A stretch of DNA of 64,000 nucleotides, taken from Catalinimonas sp038039535. GTDB taxonomy: Bacteria > Bacteroidota > Bacteroidia > Cytophagales > Cyclobacteriaceae. This document shows positions 1 to 7,575 of the stretch, one piece after another. How positions within the stretch are numbered: the first letter of the stretch is position 1; each line of letters opens with the position of its first letter. The notes under the pieces are model-generated. The model did no database searches and had not been told where the DNA came from. It worked only from the letters and a program-made list of their open reading frames with translations. A program made the translations under genes and the position numbers. The stretch lies in the NCBI RefSeq assembly GCF_038039535.1, contig NZ_JBBPHP010000003.1:186001-250000 (forward strand), written 5' to 3'.

Positions 1-347
1 ACCAAAGAAAATAGTATTATCCATCGTGCTTCACTTAGCCAGTTAAATATCATAATCGCAGCAGGCAACTGATAGATGAAAAGCGATACTGCACAGATAC
101 ACAAAGTGAAAAGTATACTTAAGCCTACCATGAGCCAATAACGTCTTACCTGTTTTTTGACACTAAACTGCACTGCTTTTTGCGTAACTTTTTCTGCAAA
201 GTTGAGCGGTAAACTTTCCTCCGGTGCCTGCGCCAATGTGTCAAAAAGCAATTGATAGGTTTTATAATCATCCGAAGCCGCAGCAGATGGATCTTGCATA
301 TTAGACTCTATCAGCTCCTGTATTTCTTTATCGCTTAACTTTTTCAT
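1..347 (-). CDS. Putative anti-sigma / membrane protein (5' part only)
   Basis: This reading frame runs off the left edge of the window, so only its first 115 codons are present. Its ATG overlaps the stop codon of the upstream sigma factor gene (ATGA at 344-347), which implies translational coupling. The visible protein starts MKKLSDKEIQELIES, has a soluble, mainly helical and acidic N-terminus of about 70 residues, and then two hydrophobic segments (roughly residues 72-97 and from 107 onward). A soluble N-terminus followed by membrane helices, directly behind an ECF sigma factor, is the usual layout of an anti-sigma factor. That role is inferred from position and topology; no zinc-binding anti-sigma motif is visible. 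Confidence 0.7.
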   Translation of the reverse strand, partial: MKKLSDKEIQELIESNMQDPSAAASDDYKTYQLLFDTLAQAPEESLPLNFAEKVTQKAVQFSVKKQVRRYWLMVGLSILFTLCICAVSLFIYQLPAAIMIFNWLSEARWIILFSL

Positions 348-904
348 AAGAGTTCTTCTTTTTTAAAAACCTTCTCAAGTTTTTCTTTAAGTATCTTCCG
401 TGCCCTAAAAATATAGTTTTTTACAGTACCTTCCGGCATTTCACTAATTTCGCCAATCTCGGCATACGACATTTCCTCCAAATGGTAAAGTGTCAGTACA
501 GTACGGTATTGCAAGGGCAACTGCCGGATCAACTCATGTATGTATTGATGAATGTGTTGTCTGTCTATACGCTGTTCAGCATTGAGTTGTATATCTTCCA
601 AACTAAACGAAACCTCTTCCAGGTCTGTTTCCGCATATCTTTTTTGCTTTCTCAGATGGTTAATTGTCGTTCTGTATGCAATACTTGCTATCCAGGTTGA
701 GAGTTGTGACTGAAACTTGAACTTTGATAAGTTCCGAAATACTTTCAGAAAAATCTCCTGACATAAATCTTCTCTTTCTTCCCGCCTGTCTATTAACCGG
801 TTGACCATATGGAATACCAGTTTCTCATGCGCTTTTACAAGCTCACGAAAAGCACCCTGGTCTCCTTCCAATACATGCTTGACTATTGTATGATCATCCT
901 TCAT
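344..904 (-). CDS. RNA polymerase sigma factor, ECF (sigma-70) family
   Basis: An ECF sigma factor of 186 residues that would direct RNA polymerase to a small regulon. Region sigma-2 lies at about residues 18-85, with the typical REDLCQEIFLKVFRNL stretch, and region sigma-4 at about 125-178, with an HTH around MSYAEIGEISEMPEGTVKNYI. An upstream in-frame TTG exists at 919, but the ATG at 904 is preferred: an ECF-like promoter (TGCAAC, 17 bp, GTCTAA) ends just eight bases before it, so transcripts would be leaderless or nearly so. The same promoter in mirror image faces the divergent gene at 1019, suggesting autoregulation. The downstream gene overlaps and probably encodes its anti-sigma factor. 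Confidence 0.95.
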   Translation of the reverse strand: MKDDHTIVKHVLEGDQGAFRELVKAHEKLVFHMVNRLIDRREEREDLCQEIFLKVFRNLSKFKFQSQLSTWIASIAYRTTINHLRKQKRYAETDLEEVSFSLEDIQLNAEQRIDRQHIHQYIHELIRQLPLQYRTVLTLYHLEEMSYAEIGEISEMPEGTVKNYIFRARKILKEKLEKVFKKEELL

Positions 905-911
905 TGCCGCA

Positions 912-940
912 TTAGACAATAACTATTGATAAAGGTTGCA
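912..940 (-). promoter_or_regulatory. ECF-type promoter of the sigma factor gene
   Basis: On the minus strand TGCAAC (940-935) is followed after exactly 17 bp by GTCTAATGCGGCA (917-905). The same -35/-10 pair with the same spacing and the same downstream bases occurs on the plus strand at 960-995. GTC in the -10 and AAC in the -35 are typical of ECF-dependent promoters. The start point would fall close to the ATG at 904. Confidence 0.6.
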
Positions 941-959
941 ATTTTTTTTTCAGATTTCC

Positions 960-988
960 TGCAACATAATTTTTGGAGCGCTGTCTAA
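960..988 (+). promoter_or_regulatory. ECF-type promoter of the divergent membrane protein gene
   Basis: TGCAAC at 960-965 and GTCTAA at 983-988 are separated by 17 bp and followed by TGCGGCA, mirroring the promoter of the sigma gene. Transcription would start near 995, about 24 bp before the ATG at 1019. The gene is therefore a likely target of the neighbouring ECF sigma factor. Confidence 0.6.
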
Positions 989-1018
989 TGCGGCAGAAAC
1001 AACAAAATCATATTAACT

Positions 1019-1354
1019 ATGGAATTCATTGGACCCGCAATTATTATTGGAACTATCTTTTTTGGTATTGTAAGTATTATCAAAGCTTTCAGTGAGCATT
1101 TTCTAAGAAGGAAAATGATTGATAATAATAACCTGGATGAAAAAACTGTAAATGCGCTTAAATTGGAGAGTAATCCTCATACCGCCTTAAAATGGGGGAT
1201 GGTAGCTTTTTTTGGAGGTATCGGCCTTATTCTCTTAGAGTTCATCCCTCACGCTTATGACTCTCCTCTGCCCTTTGGCATTGAAGCTGTTATGATCTCT
1301 TTAGGTTTTCTGGTTTACTATTTTATGGTAAAAAAACAATCTAACCTGATTTAA
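1019..1354 (+). CDS. Small membrane protein, DUF6249-like
   Basis: A 111-residue protein with an N-terminal hydrophobic helix (about 5-25), a soluble loop containing FLRRKMIDNNNLDEKTVNAL, and two further hydrophobic helices (about 58-76 and 88-105). This layout and the position next to an ECF sigma factor match the DUF6249-type small membrane proteins of Bacteroidota; the family assignment is from memory and moderate. It is transcribed divergently from the sigma factor gene from a mirrored ECF-like promoter, so it is probably part of that sigma factor's regulon or of its sensing module. Its biochemical role is unknown. Confidence 0.8.
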   Translation: MEFIGPAIIIGTIFFGIVSIIKAFSEHFLRRKMIDNNNLDEKTVNALKLESNPHTALKWGMVAFFGGIGLILLEFIPHAYDSPLPFGIEAVMISLGFLVYYFMVKKQSNLI

Positions 1355-1359
1355 TTTCA

Positions 1360-1395
1360 AAAGCTGCCATCATGACGTACATGTATGGCAGCTTT
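1360..1395 (+). terminator. Hairpin terminator after the membrane protein gene
   Basis: A perfect 11-bp inverted repeat, AAAGCTGCCAT (1360-1370) and ATGGCAGCTTT (1385-1395), lies six bases after the stop codon. The 3' arm ends in TTT but no long T run follows, so efficiency is uncertain. Confidence 0.6.
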
Positions 1396-1572
1396 AATCG
1401 CTTTAAAATTTTCTTCTTAAAGCTTGCATGTAAAATATAAAACCCACTACTTTGTATTACATTGTACCTAACATTAGTTAGTACTGTGCGTAAATTTTAA
1501 CTATTGGAGCAACTATTTATTTAAAAATCGCATCCTGTAGTTAAGAATATCAACTTTTTAAAGACCTATGCT

Positions 1573-2181
1573 ATGAAAAAGCCTGCAATAGTAAACATAC
1601 AGATTCAGCCCAAAGGAAAAATATCAAAACTATGCCTGGAGAGAGGGATGCGTTATTTGCAGGATGTAATTACTTATCTGCGAGATTTACCATACGGTCG
1701 TATCTCGGATAAAAGAAAACCTGAACTGGTACTGCACGAAGGTCGTGGAACCTGTACTGCCAAGCATGCCCTGTTGGTACAACTGGCTTTTGAAAATAAC
1801 ATCAAAGGAATGCGCTTGGCGCTTTGCACCTATAATATGACAGAAACTTCCCACCCTGAAGTAAAGTCTGTGTTGAATTACTATGGTTTGACTTCCATTC
1901 CTGAAGCTCGTTGTTTTATACAGATTAATAACTCCATCTATAACCTGGTAGGCAAGCGAAATGCTTTTCACCCGGAAATCATTACAGAAATTGAAATAGC
2001 CCCGGTCCAGATCGCTACCTTTAAGAAAAGATACCATAAAAACTATATTGAAAACTGGCTACAGATAGAAAGAATGCATAAGCGTTGGAGTCCCGATCAG
2101 ATTTGGAGCATCCGGGAAGAGTGCATTGATGCAGCGGAAGAGAACTGGGAGAGTTGTCCGCAGCTGCTCTGCTGCGCATAA
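1573..2181 (+). CDS. Transglutaminase-like hypothetical protein
   Basis: A cytoplasmic-looking protein of 202 residues without signal peptide or membrane helix. Residues 57-69 read GRGTCTAKHALLV, which resembles the cysteine motif of transglutaminase/NlpC-like folds (G-x-C-x-x-K-A/H-x-L), with His and Asp candidates further on (for example EARCFIQINNSIYNLVG near 112-128). I infer a transglutaminase-like fold from this motif alone. The C-terminal 50 residues are rich in Trp, Glu and Cys (three cysteines in the last nine residues). It stands alone, with about 218 bp before it and a hairpin terminator some 200 bp downstream. Substrate and pathway are unknown. Confidence 0.75.
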   Translation: MKKPAIVNIQIQPKGKISKLCLERGMRYLQDVITYLRDLPYGRISDKRKPELVLHEGRGTCTAKHALLVQLAFENNIKGMRLALCTYNMTETSHPEVKSVLNYYGLTSIPEARCFIQINNSIYNLVGKRNAFHPEIITEIEIAPVQIATFKKRYHKNYIENWLQIERMHKRWSPDQIWSIREECIDAAEENWESCPQLLCCA

Positions 2182-2387
2182 AGACCCTCTTCAACAAAAG
2201 CCTGTCAAAATAACTCAAAATACTGACATCACGGCAGCATGTAACATCTAAAGCTAAAAAAATGGTTTTGGCATCCCTTTTGTTCTGTTGATCATCCGAT
2301 TGAAGCATGGAGGAGGGGAACACCAATCCAAAGCCAGCCTACGGTAGGTAGGCATACTGCTTAAGAAAGTAGTATCATAGATTCCAC

Positions 2388-2429
2388 AGCCTTGACTTCT
2401 TTTTGAACACGAGAGTCAAGGCTTTTTTT
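2388..2429 (+). terminator. Rho-independent terminator, possibly of a small RNA
   Basis: AGCCTTGACT (2388-2397) and AGTCAAGGCT (2414-2423) form a perfect 10-bp stem followed by seven T. It points in the plus direction. The nearest plus-strand gene ends 207 bp earlier, and a second stem (GCCTAC/GTAGGC, 2337-2353) precedes it, so it may end a small RNA rather than the mRNA. Confidence 0.75.
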
Positions 2430-2445
2430 ATGCCCCTCCTGCTGA

Positions 2446-2832
2446 TCAATGCTCCAATACAATCTTGGAAAGCTTCGCTCTGTTCAGAGGTTTGGTGATG
2501 TACTCGTATATGCAACTGAAGCTCAGAGCACGTTCTTTATCCGCTTCGCTGATTGAACTGCTTAACATATATACCCGGGTGTCACCATGATTTTTCCAGA
2601 ACTGGTACTCGTATCTTTCCAAAAACTCATATCCATCCATCTCAGGCATATTGATATCTATAAAAATCAGATCCGGATACATTCCTTTTTCCTCAGCATC
2701 CTGCAAATATTCTAGTGCCGACCACCCTCCATCCTTAATTTCATACTCATGTATGAAATCAGTCCGGCTCAGGATTGCATCCACTGTGAAATTATTTATT
2801 TCGTCGTCATCAATAACCAGCACTCGTGTCAT
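2446..2832 (-). CDS. Response regulator receiver protein (CheY-like, single domain)
   Basis: A 128-residue stand-alone receiver domain. The acidic pocket is DDD at residues 8-10, the phosphoacceptor is Asp59 in FIDINMPEMDG, the switch Ser/Thr is in MLSSS near 90-93, and the conserved Lys is Lys114 in YITKP. No output domain is present, so it would act by protein contact or as a phosphorelay intermediate, as the many single-domain regulators of Bacteroidota do. No histidine kinase lies next to it. The start follows a short AT-rich leader. Confidence 0.95.
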   Translation of the reverse strand: MTRVLVIDDDEINNFTVDAILSRTDFIHEYEIKDGGWSALEYLQDAEEKGMYPDLIFIDINMPEMDGYEFLERYEYQFWKNHGDTRVYMLSSSISEADKERALSFSCIYEYITKPLNRAKLSKIVLEH

Positions 2833-3178
2833 AAAAAGTTTGAATAGATAGTAATATTATTACCTGAAGATTCTATTTCTGTTAAAAGTCTACAAAAAAA
2901 GCGAGTATTTTCTCAAATTAAATATAATATATCCAGAAATCAATATATCTAAGCATATTAAAAAGTCACAAAACACATCATATTTTTTAAAACTTTTCTG
3001 AAGCTTATCTTTTTGTGCTTTAGTTTTTTCAACATTAATGTGTGAATGACTAAAATAAGCAGCCCTATGAAGCCTGAGAATGAAGTATATTTCTGTAGCA
3101 AAATAGAGGCTACTTTGTCTGAATAATTTATTTTCTATAATCTTGTAATTACTGTCAATAGTGAACACACCTAATCTT
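2833..3178. other. AT-rich intergenic region between divergent genes
   Basis: No supportable gene. The region is strongly AT-rich and holds the leader of the response regulator (minus) and the promoter of the lactonase gene (plus). Open frames seen here are low-complexity and antisense to expected promoters. Confidence 0.5.
3114..3145 (+). promoter_or_regulatory. Bacteroidota-type housekeeping promoter candidate
   Basis: TTTG at 3114-3117 and TAATCTTG at 3138-3145 approximate the Bacteroidota -33 (TTTG) and -7 (TAnnTTTG) elements, with 20 bp between them (consensus about 19) and one mismatch. A start near 3152 would leave a 27-base leader before the ATG at 3179. That also argues against the GTG at 3161 as start. 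Confidence 0.4.
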
Positions 3179-4132
3179 ATGAGAAAAAATATCATCTGGA
3201 AGCTATGCCTGCTCATTGGCCTAATGAGTGCATGCTCCTCTAACAATGAAACTACTACTACTATGGAGGCAACACTTTTATTTGAAAACACCGCCTTACT
3301 GGGAGAAGGTCCGATCTGGAACCACGAAACCCAACAGCTTTATTGGATAGACATAGAAAAACGCCAACTTCACCTGTATACTCCTGAAACCAATGAAGAT
3401 AATTTTTTTTCAACCGGGGAACGTGTGGGGACAGTAGTACCTATTGAAAGTGGAGGGGCATTGGTCGCTTTGGAAAATGGTATCCATAGCATGGATCTCC
3501 AGGACGGTGAACTCACTTTCATCGCCAATCCATTGGAAGATAGCATTCGTTTCAATGATGGTAAGTGTGACCCCCTGGGTCGGTTATGGGTAGGCTCTAT
3601 GCATCTTCAGGGTAAAAAGGGTGCTGCTTCTCTTTATATGATGGACCAGAACCAGGAGATCACCCAAAAACTGGATAGTGTAACCATTTCCAATGGAATC
3701 ATCTGGTCGCTGGACAACTCCACCATGTATTATATTGACACCCCTACCCGACAGGTAAAAGCATTTGACTATGATATTGAAAGCGGAGAAATTTCTTCCC
3801 CCCGGGTGGTGATCAACGTACCGCAGGAAAACGGAGCACCTGATGGTATGACCATTGATGAGGAAGGTATGCTTTGGATTGGTCACTGGGGAGGCGGCAT
3901 GGTAGGTAGGTACAATCCGGAAACAGGTAAGATGGTACAAAAAATTGAGGTACCTGCGCTGAATGTAACCGCCTGTGCCTTTGGAGGAGAAAATTTAGAC
4001 AAACTATACATCACAACTGCCACTATTGGCATGAGCGAAGAACAAATGGAGGAATACCCTCAGGCAGGAGGCTTATTTGTCGCCGAACCCGGCGTCAAAG
4101 GTGTGCCTGCAGATTTCTATCGTGGATTATAA
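3179..4132 (+). CDS. SMP-30/gluconolactonase/LRE family lipoprotein
   Basis: A 317-residue six-bladed beta-propeller lactonase. The ATG at 3179 is preferred over an in-frame GTG at 3161 because it starts a clean lipoprotein signal (MRKNIIWKLCLLIGLMSAC, lipobox Cys19). The family's metal ligands are visible: Glu in LLGEGPIWN, Asn in RFNDGKCD with the following GRLWVGSM, Asn in TISNGIIWS, and Asp in GAPDGMTID. Such enzymes hydrolyse sugar lactones such as gluconolactone or L-arabinolactone. Here it would sit lipid-anchored in the periplasm or outer membrane. A DinB-family gene follows after 12 bp, so both are probably cotranscribed. Substrate is not predictable. Confidence 0.92.
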   Translation: MRKNIIWKLCLLIGLMSACSSNNETTTTMEATLLFENTALLGEGPIWNHETQQLYWIDIEKRQLHLYTPETNEDNFFSTGERVGTVVPIESGGALVALENGIHSMDLQDGELTFIANPLEDSIRFNDGKCDPLGRLWVGSMHLQGKKGAASLYMMDQNQEITQKLDSVTISNGIIWSLDNSTMYYIDTPTRQVKAFDYDIESGEISSPRVVINVPQENGAPDGMTIDEEGMLWIGHWGGGMVGRYNPETGKMVQKIEVPALNVTACAFGGENLDKLYITTATIGMSEEQMEEYPQAGGLFVAEPGVKGVPADFYRGL

Positions 4133-4144
4133 TAATGAACCAAC

Positions 4145-4687
4145 ATGAGAAAAATATTTTTGACAGCCCTGCTGCTCAGCGGGCTCGCTCTGCAAGTAGT
4201 TTTTGCCCAAACGGAGATTGCGCTTGAAAATGAGTTTGCCGATGATTTCTATCCGGTGTGGCAACGTGCCGGTGAGTATCTTCTGGAAGTAGCGGAAGCT
4301 ATGCCTGCCGAGCTTTATGATTATCAGCCCACTGAAGAGATTTTTACTTTCTCAGAACAACTGATGCATACTGCCGCTAACATTTATTTTCTGAATGCTA
4401 CTTATATCTCAGATGAAGAAATGGAAGACTTTGACCTGGAAGCGGATGGAAAGACTAAAGAAGAAATCATAGCTTTGTTGAGAGAAGCTATCGCTACAGT
4501 AGATGCTTCCTATCAGGAATTAGCGGCAGATGAAGAAAATGAGACGGTCAACCTATTTAACCGAATTGAAACCAATAAGAAAAGAGTGCTCATGCTTATG
4601 CGCGACCATATGACGCATCATCGTGGACAGTTAGTAATTTACCTGCGCATGAATGGTATTGAACCACCAGCTTATGTAGGCTGGTAA
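4145..4687 (+). CDS. DinB family putative metalloenzyme, secreted
   Basis: A 180-residue four-helix-bundle protein with a cleavable signal peptide (MRKIFLTALLLSGLALQVVFAQ). The DinB/YfiT metal-binding histidines can be placed in EQLMHTAAN and in HMTHHRGQLVIYLR near the C-terminus, followed by the typical ending of the form MNGIEPPAYVG. The family has a nickel- or zinc-type site and includes thiol-dependent transferases, but most secreted members are uncharacterised. It follows the lactonase gene by 12 bp and is probably its operon partner. DNA-damage induction, implied by the family name, is not supported here. Confidence 0.9.
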   Translation: MRKIFLTALLLSGLALQVVFAQTEIALENEFADDFYPVWQRAGEYLLEVAEAMPAELYDYQPTEEIFTFSEQLMHTAANIYFLNATYISDEEMEDFDLEADGKTKEEIIALLREAIATVDASYQELAADEENETVNLFNRIETNKKRVLMLMRDHMTHHRGQLVIYLRMNGIEPPAYVGW

Positions 4688-4696
4688 ATTTGTAAT

Positions 4697-4764
4697 GCTC
4701 AGAGTTCTCTGTGAGTAACTCTGAGCAGGTAAAGAACTGGCAGATTTTAGAAATCTGCCAGTTC
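4697..4764. repeat. Two hairpins between convergent genes
   Basis: GCTCAGAGTT (4697-4706) pairs with AACTCTGAGC (4717-4726), and GAACTGGCAGATTT (4734-4747) pairs perfectly with AAATCTGCCAGTTC (4751-4764) across a three-base loop. Neither is followed by a T run. They lie between the convergent dinB-like and pbpC genes and may act as a bidirectional terminator. The first hairpin resembles sequences at 4823 and 63210-63240. Confidence 0.65.
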
Positions 4765-4879
4765 TATTGCCCATGGCCTGTGTCTCCACAGGTCCCCACT
4801 AGAGAACTTTGAAGCGTTATAAATGCTCAGTGTTCTTACGGGAAATTTTAAGCATATAAGATCTGCCAGACCTGCTTAC

Positions 4880-7264
4880 TTATCTGACGCCAGGTCTCCT
4901 CTGCTCTTTACCTAAGACCGTAAATCTTCGTTCCAGTTTTTCTCCCTGCTCGTCAATCAGCGTTATGGTATGTTCTCCCGGCTCAGGACTGAGGCCCATC
5001 TGATGCTGATCCTGCGTCTTACCCAGATATTCTCCATCCAGGTGCCAGTAAATGCTGGCTTTGGGATCACGGTGGGCAGCATCAAAAATGGATTTCCCCC
5101 TCTTGCCATCCAGCTCTTTGGGTACATATATCTGCGCATTATCATAGGGGTAAATCAGTTGCAAAGCCAGATGCTGGTTCAAAGGCTGGCAATCTGCTCG
5201 GAAAGGAGGTAACTTACGATAAGCAGGATGGTGGCGGCGGTAATACCACTCTTGCACCGCGGGTAAGACAAACCAGCTTTGGTGCTGCATCTCTCCTACT
5301 ACCGCGCATTCGCTATGCACCTGGTACTGCCCTTCACTATCCAGGTGCACCATTTGATGATAATTACAAACCGCGGACTTTAAGCCTGCCCGAGGAACAT
5401 CCATACGTACGGTATCCTTACAATGTCTGGCAGCACGATAACCGCTTTGCTTACTGATCAAGGCACTCGCCATATCGCTTCCCGGATAGTCAAACCAGTC
5501 GGATTCGGGCAGAAGCTCTGCGATGTCAAACAAGATGGGTGCCGCTGCCGTGAGGCCGGTAAGTCCCGGGCGACCTTCACCATCAGCATTGCCTACCCAG
5601 ACACCTACCACATAACGGGAACTCAAACCTATCGCCCAGGCATCACGGAAACCAAAGGAGGTTCCGGTCTTCCAGGCCAGTTGGGTAGAAGAATCAAAAT
5701 ACTCCCAACCACTCTGGTTATTGGGCCTTCTTACCTTGGCCATCGCTTCCAGTGTATACCACATAGCGCCTGCATCCAGTAGTCCATGCTCCTGCCTTTG
5801 TACTTCTTCCTCTCTTTCTTCGCTGAGCTGATAAGTAGGCGCATGATAATCTGCTACTGCATACCGCTTAGGCTCAGGATATTTGAAGTAATGATTCATG
5901 GAGCGGGCCAGGCTGGCATACATCCCACTCAGATCCCAGAGGGTTGCTTCTGCTCCTCCCAATATCAGGCTTAAGCCATAATAGCCGGGAGCTTGTGTCA
6001 AGGTCGTCATGCCCATACGCCGGAGTTGAAAGTGGAATTTCTCAATGCCATAATCCCTCAGCATATGCACCGCCGGTATGTTGAGCGAACGTGCCAATGC
6101 CTCATCAGCAGCAACTGCTCCATCATAAGTTTCATCAAAGTTTTTGGGCGCAAAGCCATCAATATAGGTAGGCACATCGGGCACAAGGGCATAGGGCAAC
6201 AGGCTACCTTCATGCAGCATGGCCGCGTATAAAAAGGGTTTGAGAATACTGCCGGTACTGCGTTGGGCGGTAACAATATCTACCGAAGCACTATGCTCAC
6301 TTCCATTTTCCGGACGGGTATTGCCAACATAAGCGATGGCCTCTCCACTTTCCACATCCAGCACTACTGCGGCAGCATTGTAGATACCGTTTCCTTTCAG
6401 TTTCTGATGATGCTGCGCGATGATCTGACTGACCTGCTGCTGCAATGGGGGCGAAATACTGGAACGCACTCGTTTACCTTCCTGCCCCTCCTGCCTGATG
6501 CGGGTCAGCAGATGGGGAGCCAGGGTGGGCAAGGCATTGGGTCTGCCCGGCAGAGGTTCACGCTTGGCCAGCACAGTGCTCATTGAATCTATTACATCTT
6601 TAGCATAAAGCTTATCCAACAGGCGGTTGCGCTTGCGCATCAGTTCGGGAGAGTTTTTACCCGGATACACCAGTGAAGGACTATTGGGCAGCACGGCCAG
6701 GGTAGCCGTCTCCCCCCAGGACAGTTGCTCCGACTGCCGCCCGTAATAGCGCCAGGCTGCGGCTTCCAGCCCTACGATATTACCGCCGAAGGGAGCATGA
6801 GCAGCATAGAGCGCCAGTATTTCTTCTTTGGAATAGGCCAGTTCCAGGCGGGAAGCCAGGATGATCTCTTTGAGCTTCTCCCATACCGTTCTGGCCTGTC
6901 CGTTGCGCGACAAGCGGATCACCTGCATCGTAAGGGTACTGCCTCCACTTACCACACGTCCCGCTTCTATGTTTTGCTTAGTAGCTCGCAATAAAGAAAA
7001 GGGATTAAAGCCGGGATGAGATTCAAAATAATCATCCTCAAATGCAATGATGGCTGCTTTGAACTTATGAGACACACTATCGGACAGGGGAAAGCGCCAT
7101 TGTCCGTCGGAAGCAATGGCTGCACCCAGCAGTTGCCCGTTCCTGCCTTCCAGCACCGTAGAGTATACCGGCCTGAAAAGCGGATCAGGCAGTGCCCAAT
7201 AATAACCTAAAGCGGCTATCAGGAGTACAATTAAGCCAGATACTTTTAACCTTTGTTTAGACAT
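4880..7264 (-). CDS. pbpC: Penicillin-binding protein 1C
   Basis: A 794-residue bifunctional peptidoglycan synthase with one N-terminal membrane anchor (about 8-25). The glycosyltransferase domain covers about 50-220, with the catalytic Glu76 in FEDDYFESHPG. The transpeptidase domain has the active-site SILK (Ser339, Lys342), SLN (393-395) and KTGTS (532-536) motifs. The last 90 residues match the BiPBP_C domain typical of PBP1C, including YIYPYDNAQIYVP-like and SIYWHLDGEYLG segments. Length and order match E. coli PBP1C. Many genomes pair pbpC with an alpha-2-macroglobulin gene; none lies next to it here. It is convergent with the DinB gene. Confidence 0.96.
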   Translation of the reverse strand: MSKQRLKVSGLIVLLIAALGYYWALPDPLFRPVYSTVLEGRNGQLLGAAIASDGQWRFPLSDSVSHKFKAAIIAFEDDYFESHPGFNPFSLLRATKQNIEAGRVVSGGSTLTMQVIRLSRNGQARTVWEKLKEIILASRLELAYSKEEILALYAAHAPFGGNIVGLEAAAWRYYGRQSEQLSWGETATLAVLPNSPSLVYPGKNSPELMRKRNRLLDKLYAKDVIDSMSTVLAKREPLPGRPNALPTLAPHLLTRIRQEGQEGKRVRSSISPPLQQQVSQIIAQHHQKLKGNGIYNAAAVVLDVESGEAIAYVGNTRPENGSEHSASVDIVTAQRSTGSILKPFLYAAMLHEGSLLPYALVPDVPTYIDGFAPKNFDETYDGAVAADEALARSLNIPAVHMLRDYGIEKFHFQLRRMGMTTLTQAPGYYGLSLILGGAEATLWDLSGMYASLARSMNHYFKYPEPKRYAVADYHAPTYQLSEEREEEVQRQEHGLLDAGAMWYTLEAMAKVRRPNNQSGWEYFDSSTQLAWKTGTSFGFRDAWAIGLSSRYVVGVWVGNADGEGRPGLTGLTAAAPILFDIAELLPESDWFDYPGSDMASALISKQSGYRAARHCKDTVRMDVPRAGLKSAVCNYHQMVHLDSEGQYQVHSECAVVGEMQHQSWFVLPAVQEWYYRRHHPAYRKLPPFRADCQPLNQHLALQLIYPYDNAQIYVPKELDGKRGKSIFDAAHRDPKASIYWHLDGEYLGKTQDQHQMGLSPEPGEHTITLIDEQGEKLERRFTVLGKEQRRPGVR

Positions 7265-7575
7265 GTATATTCCCTGTTCCCATCTTTATTATTAAACAGA
7301 ATGCCCGGCAAGCTATTATGTATTTTAGGATTTAAAACATTCCTGCTTATTTTTCATACTTAGCTGTAAGCACGGTACGCGATTTAGCTGTAAGGACCTT
7401 TTGTATAAATTGTTGTCAACACTTCTCTAACGTTAAATTGAGCAATACCATAATATGTATACTTGTATTTTTAACCTAAAACCTGCAACCTTTAACTTTT
7501 AACCAGACCCTGAGACAAGCTCAGGATAAACCTTTAACCCTATAAGCACTTATAAGCCTGATGCAAACTTAGCTT
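7265..7575. other. Intergenic region between divergent genes, with a short duplicated motif
   Basis: No gene. The motif TTAGCTGTAAG occurs twice (about 7360-7370 and 7384-7394), the second followed by a T-rich stretch. It resembles the CCCTAAGGT-n4-GTAAGCT repeats at 26986 and 63390. The rest is AT-rich leader sequence for the divergent pbpC and the membrane protein gene. Confidence 0.4.

Noticed and set aside
2890..3291. 133-codon minus-strand frame
   Set aside because: It overlaps the start of the lactonase gene, is AT-rich and low in coding character, and has no recognisable motif.
4970..7210. Several long plus-strand frames opposite pbpC
   Set aside because: All lie antisense within a clearly functional penicillin-binding protein gene.
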